NCBI GenBank assembly: GCA_919902485.1
Contig: CAKKRB010000008.1
Coordinates: forward strand, 1-30,382
Source of the DNA: Omnitrophica bacterium GWA2_41_15
GTDB taxonomy: Bacteria; Omnitrophota; Gorgyraeia; Gorgyraeales; Gorgyraeaceae
DNA length: 30,382 bases
Direction of reading: 5' to 3'
A program made the position numbers and the translations under genes. Position 1 is the stretch's first letter. Every line of letters begins with the position of its first letter. Positions 29,143 to 30,382 of the stretch are shown one piece after another. Below the pieces are notes generated by a model. It ran no database searches. It saw nothing but the letters and a program-made list of their open reading frames with translations, and was not told the origin of the DNA.

Positions 29143-30382
29143 ATGGCAAAGGTGACAGTAGTTGGATTGGCGAAAAGCGGGATTGAGGCAGTAAGGCTTC
29201 TTACATCCCGCAAAGACACAATTTTTATTACAGAGCTTAAAAATGACGAGTCTGCCAGGAAAACCATAGACATGTTAGTTAAGGAAGGCGCAGTCAAGCC
29301 TGAAAACATAGAGCTTGGCAGGCATACTGATAAATTTATAAAAAAATCAGACTTAATGGTTGTAAGCCCTGGAGTCAGGCGCGACGCTTTGCCGATTAAA
29401 TCAGCTGAGAAAAAGAAAATCCCTGTAATAAGCGAACTGGAGTTGGGCTATACAATGTGCCCTGCGCCCATAATCGCTGTGACAGGCACAAGCGGCAAAA
29501 CCACAACCACTACGCTGATAGGCCAGATGCTCAAATCAGGAGGCCTTGACGCGGTTGTATGCGGCAATATCGGCAATCCTTTTAGCAGCGAAATAAAAAG
29601 GATAAAAAAGGATTCGATAGTGGTCCTGGAAGTAAGCTCGTTTCAGCTGGAGCTTATTGATAAATTTAAACCAAAGGTAAGCATAATTCTGAATATTTCT
29701 GATAATCACCTGGACAGGCACAAGGATATGGAGGAATATATCACTGCCAAGTGCAGGATTTTTTTGAACCAGGATAGGCGGGATGCGCTTTTTTTGAATA
29801 AAAATGATGAACTTCTGAGGGAAATTGCTGATGCGGTAAAAGGTCCAAGGGTAGAATTTTTTAATGAATACAAGGATTTTGGGATCAGGTATAACATATT
29901 TAATGAGGATTATCTTGCGGCCATGTCAGCGGCCTCTATTATGGGCGTGGACGAAAATAAAATGATAAAGGTGCTGAAAAATTTTAAAGGCATAGAACAC
30001 AGGCTGGAACATGTGGCCAATGTAGACGGCGTTGACTTTGTAAATGACTCAAAGGCTACGACTATTTCAAGCGTTGACTGGGCATTGAAGTCTCTTGGAG
30101 GAAATATTGTCCTGATTATGGGCGGAAGGTATAAAGGCGGGGATTTCGGCCTGCTGAAAGATCTCGTAAAGAAAAAAGTAGATTATATAATCTCAATAGG
30201 CGAGGCCAGGCCGCAGATTAAGCTTGGGTTAGAAGGCGTAAAGCCTATATTTGAAGCAAAGGATTTCAATGAAGCCGTGTCCCTGGGTTTTAAAAAAGCT
30301 AAAAAAGGCGGGAGGGTGCTGCTTTCCCCGGGGTGCTCAAGTTTTGATATGTTCAAAAACTACGAAGAACGCGGGAAAATTT
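29143..30382 (+). CDS. murD: UDP-N-acetylmuramoyl-L-alanine--D-glutamate ligase (C-terminus beyond window)
   Basis: Adds D-glutamate to UDP-MurNAc-L-alanine in the cytoplasm. ATG 29143 has AAGAGGTGA (29132-29140) upstream, and the frame stays open for 413 codons to the window end. The N-terminal Rossmann part has VVGLAKSGIEAVRLL and VVSPGVRRDALPI. The P-loop is VTGTSGKTTTTTL (G115 onward). EVSSFQLELI, LNISDNHLDRH and GIEHRLEHV follow. The C-terminal domain shows GGRYKGGDFGLL and LLSPGCSSFDMFKNYEERGK. MurD usually reads NDSKATN before the last domain; here it is NDSKATT. From family length only about 10-20 residues are missing. ftsW and murG would be expected next. Confidence 0.94.
   Translation, partial: MAKVTVVGLAKSGIEAVRLLTSRKDTIFITELKNDESARKTIDMLVKEGAVKPENIELGRHTDKFIKKSDLMVVSPGVRRDALPIKSAEKKKIPVISELELGYTMCPAPIIAVTGTSGKTTTTTLIGQMLKSGGLDAVVCGNIGNPFSSEIKRIKKDSIVVLEVSSFQLELIDKFKPKVSIILNISDNHLDRHKDMEEYITAKCRIFLNQDRRDALFLNKNDELLREIADAVKGPRVEFFNEYKDFGIRYNIFNEDYLAAMSAASIMGVDENKMIKVLKNFKGIEHRLEHVANVDGVDFVNDSKATTISSVDWALKSLGGNIVLIMGGRYKGGDFGLLKDLVKKKVDYIISIGEARPQIKLGLEGVKPIFEAKDFNEAVSLGFKKAKKGGRVLLSPGCSSFDMFKNYEERGKI

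Noticed and set aside
29998..30070. NDSKATT in MurD as a loss-of-function change from NDSKATN
   Set aside because: One substitution next to intact motifs is weak evidence. It is noted in the gene entry but not treated as a finding.
1..30382. Possible CRISPR array, because many short repeats are present
   Set aside because: The repeats are dispersed, palindromic and of several families. Nowhere are there regularly spaced direct repeats with spacers, and no cas gene is present.
29143..30382. murD as a broken gene because no stop is present
   Set aside because: The frame is open to the very end of the window and all motifs are present; it is cut only by the window edge.

Overview
The window reads as a chromosomal segment of a Gram-negative-type bacterium. 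It carries a dense run of lipopolysaccharide or surface-glycan genes: a GmhB-like heptose phosphatase, a heptosyltransferase-family GT9, a WecA-like initiating transferase and WaaE-like GT2s. It also carries a division and cell wall (dcw) cluster whose MurE has the DNPR signature of meso-diaminopimelate-adding enzymes. The combination (AT-leaning genome, long co-directional runs, many dispersed short palindromes, DUF4254, CgeB-like and DUF5989 proteins) would fit an uncultured lineage such as Omnitrophota. That placement is a guess from gene content; no rRNA gene is present to confirm it.

Layout. (1) 1-3297: a small coiled-coil protein, an NDP-sugar epimerase and a WecA/CapD-N-terminal fusion. 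(2) 3298-3891, minus strand: a DUF4254-like protein. (3) 3944-14957: a glycan operon of GT9, two DegT-family sugar aminotransferases around an RmlD-like reductase, GT2, a CgeB-like protein, a methyltransferase, a double GT2, a further GT2, GmhB and a 55-aa DUF5989 membrane protein. Most junctions are 4-bp ATGA overlaps or nearly abutting. (4) 14967-16262: an AbiEi/AbiEii toxin-antitoxin module with its own promoter and operator-like inverted repeats, overlapping a MurG/MGDG-synthase-like glycosyltransferase (16259-17389). (5) 17429-21130: a short CCA-enzyme-like protein, then the common block rbfA, nrnA, truB, ribF. (6) 21251-30382: a good sigma70-like promoter and three 10-bp MraZ boxes, then mraZ, a small cysteine protein, rsmH, an ftsL-like gene, a class B PBP (ftsI type), murE, murF, mraY and murD. 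murD runs off the window end.

The most unusual feature is a set of short, mostly perfect palindromes that sit at many gene junctions and also inside reading frames. One family has GTAG/CTAC feet, like REP elements moved by RAYT (Y1) transposases. Copies of a family differ mainly by paired substitutions that keep the stem. Palindromes supply the stop codon of GT9, the RmlD-like gene, murF and one GT2. They lie next to the ribosome binding sites of several genes. In-frame insertions, palindromic or repeat-derived, appear to have lengthened DUF4254, GT9, the RmlD-like protein, RibF and MurE. No transposase gene is present here, so any mobilising enzyme would have to lie elsewhere.

No tRNA, rRNA, CRISPR array or complete insertion sequence was seen. 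No gene-free stretch exceeds 300 bases. The longest, 21131-21321, holds a 43-bp stem-loop, the dcw promoter and the MraZ boxes.
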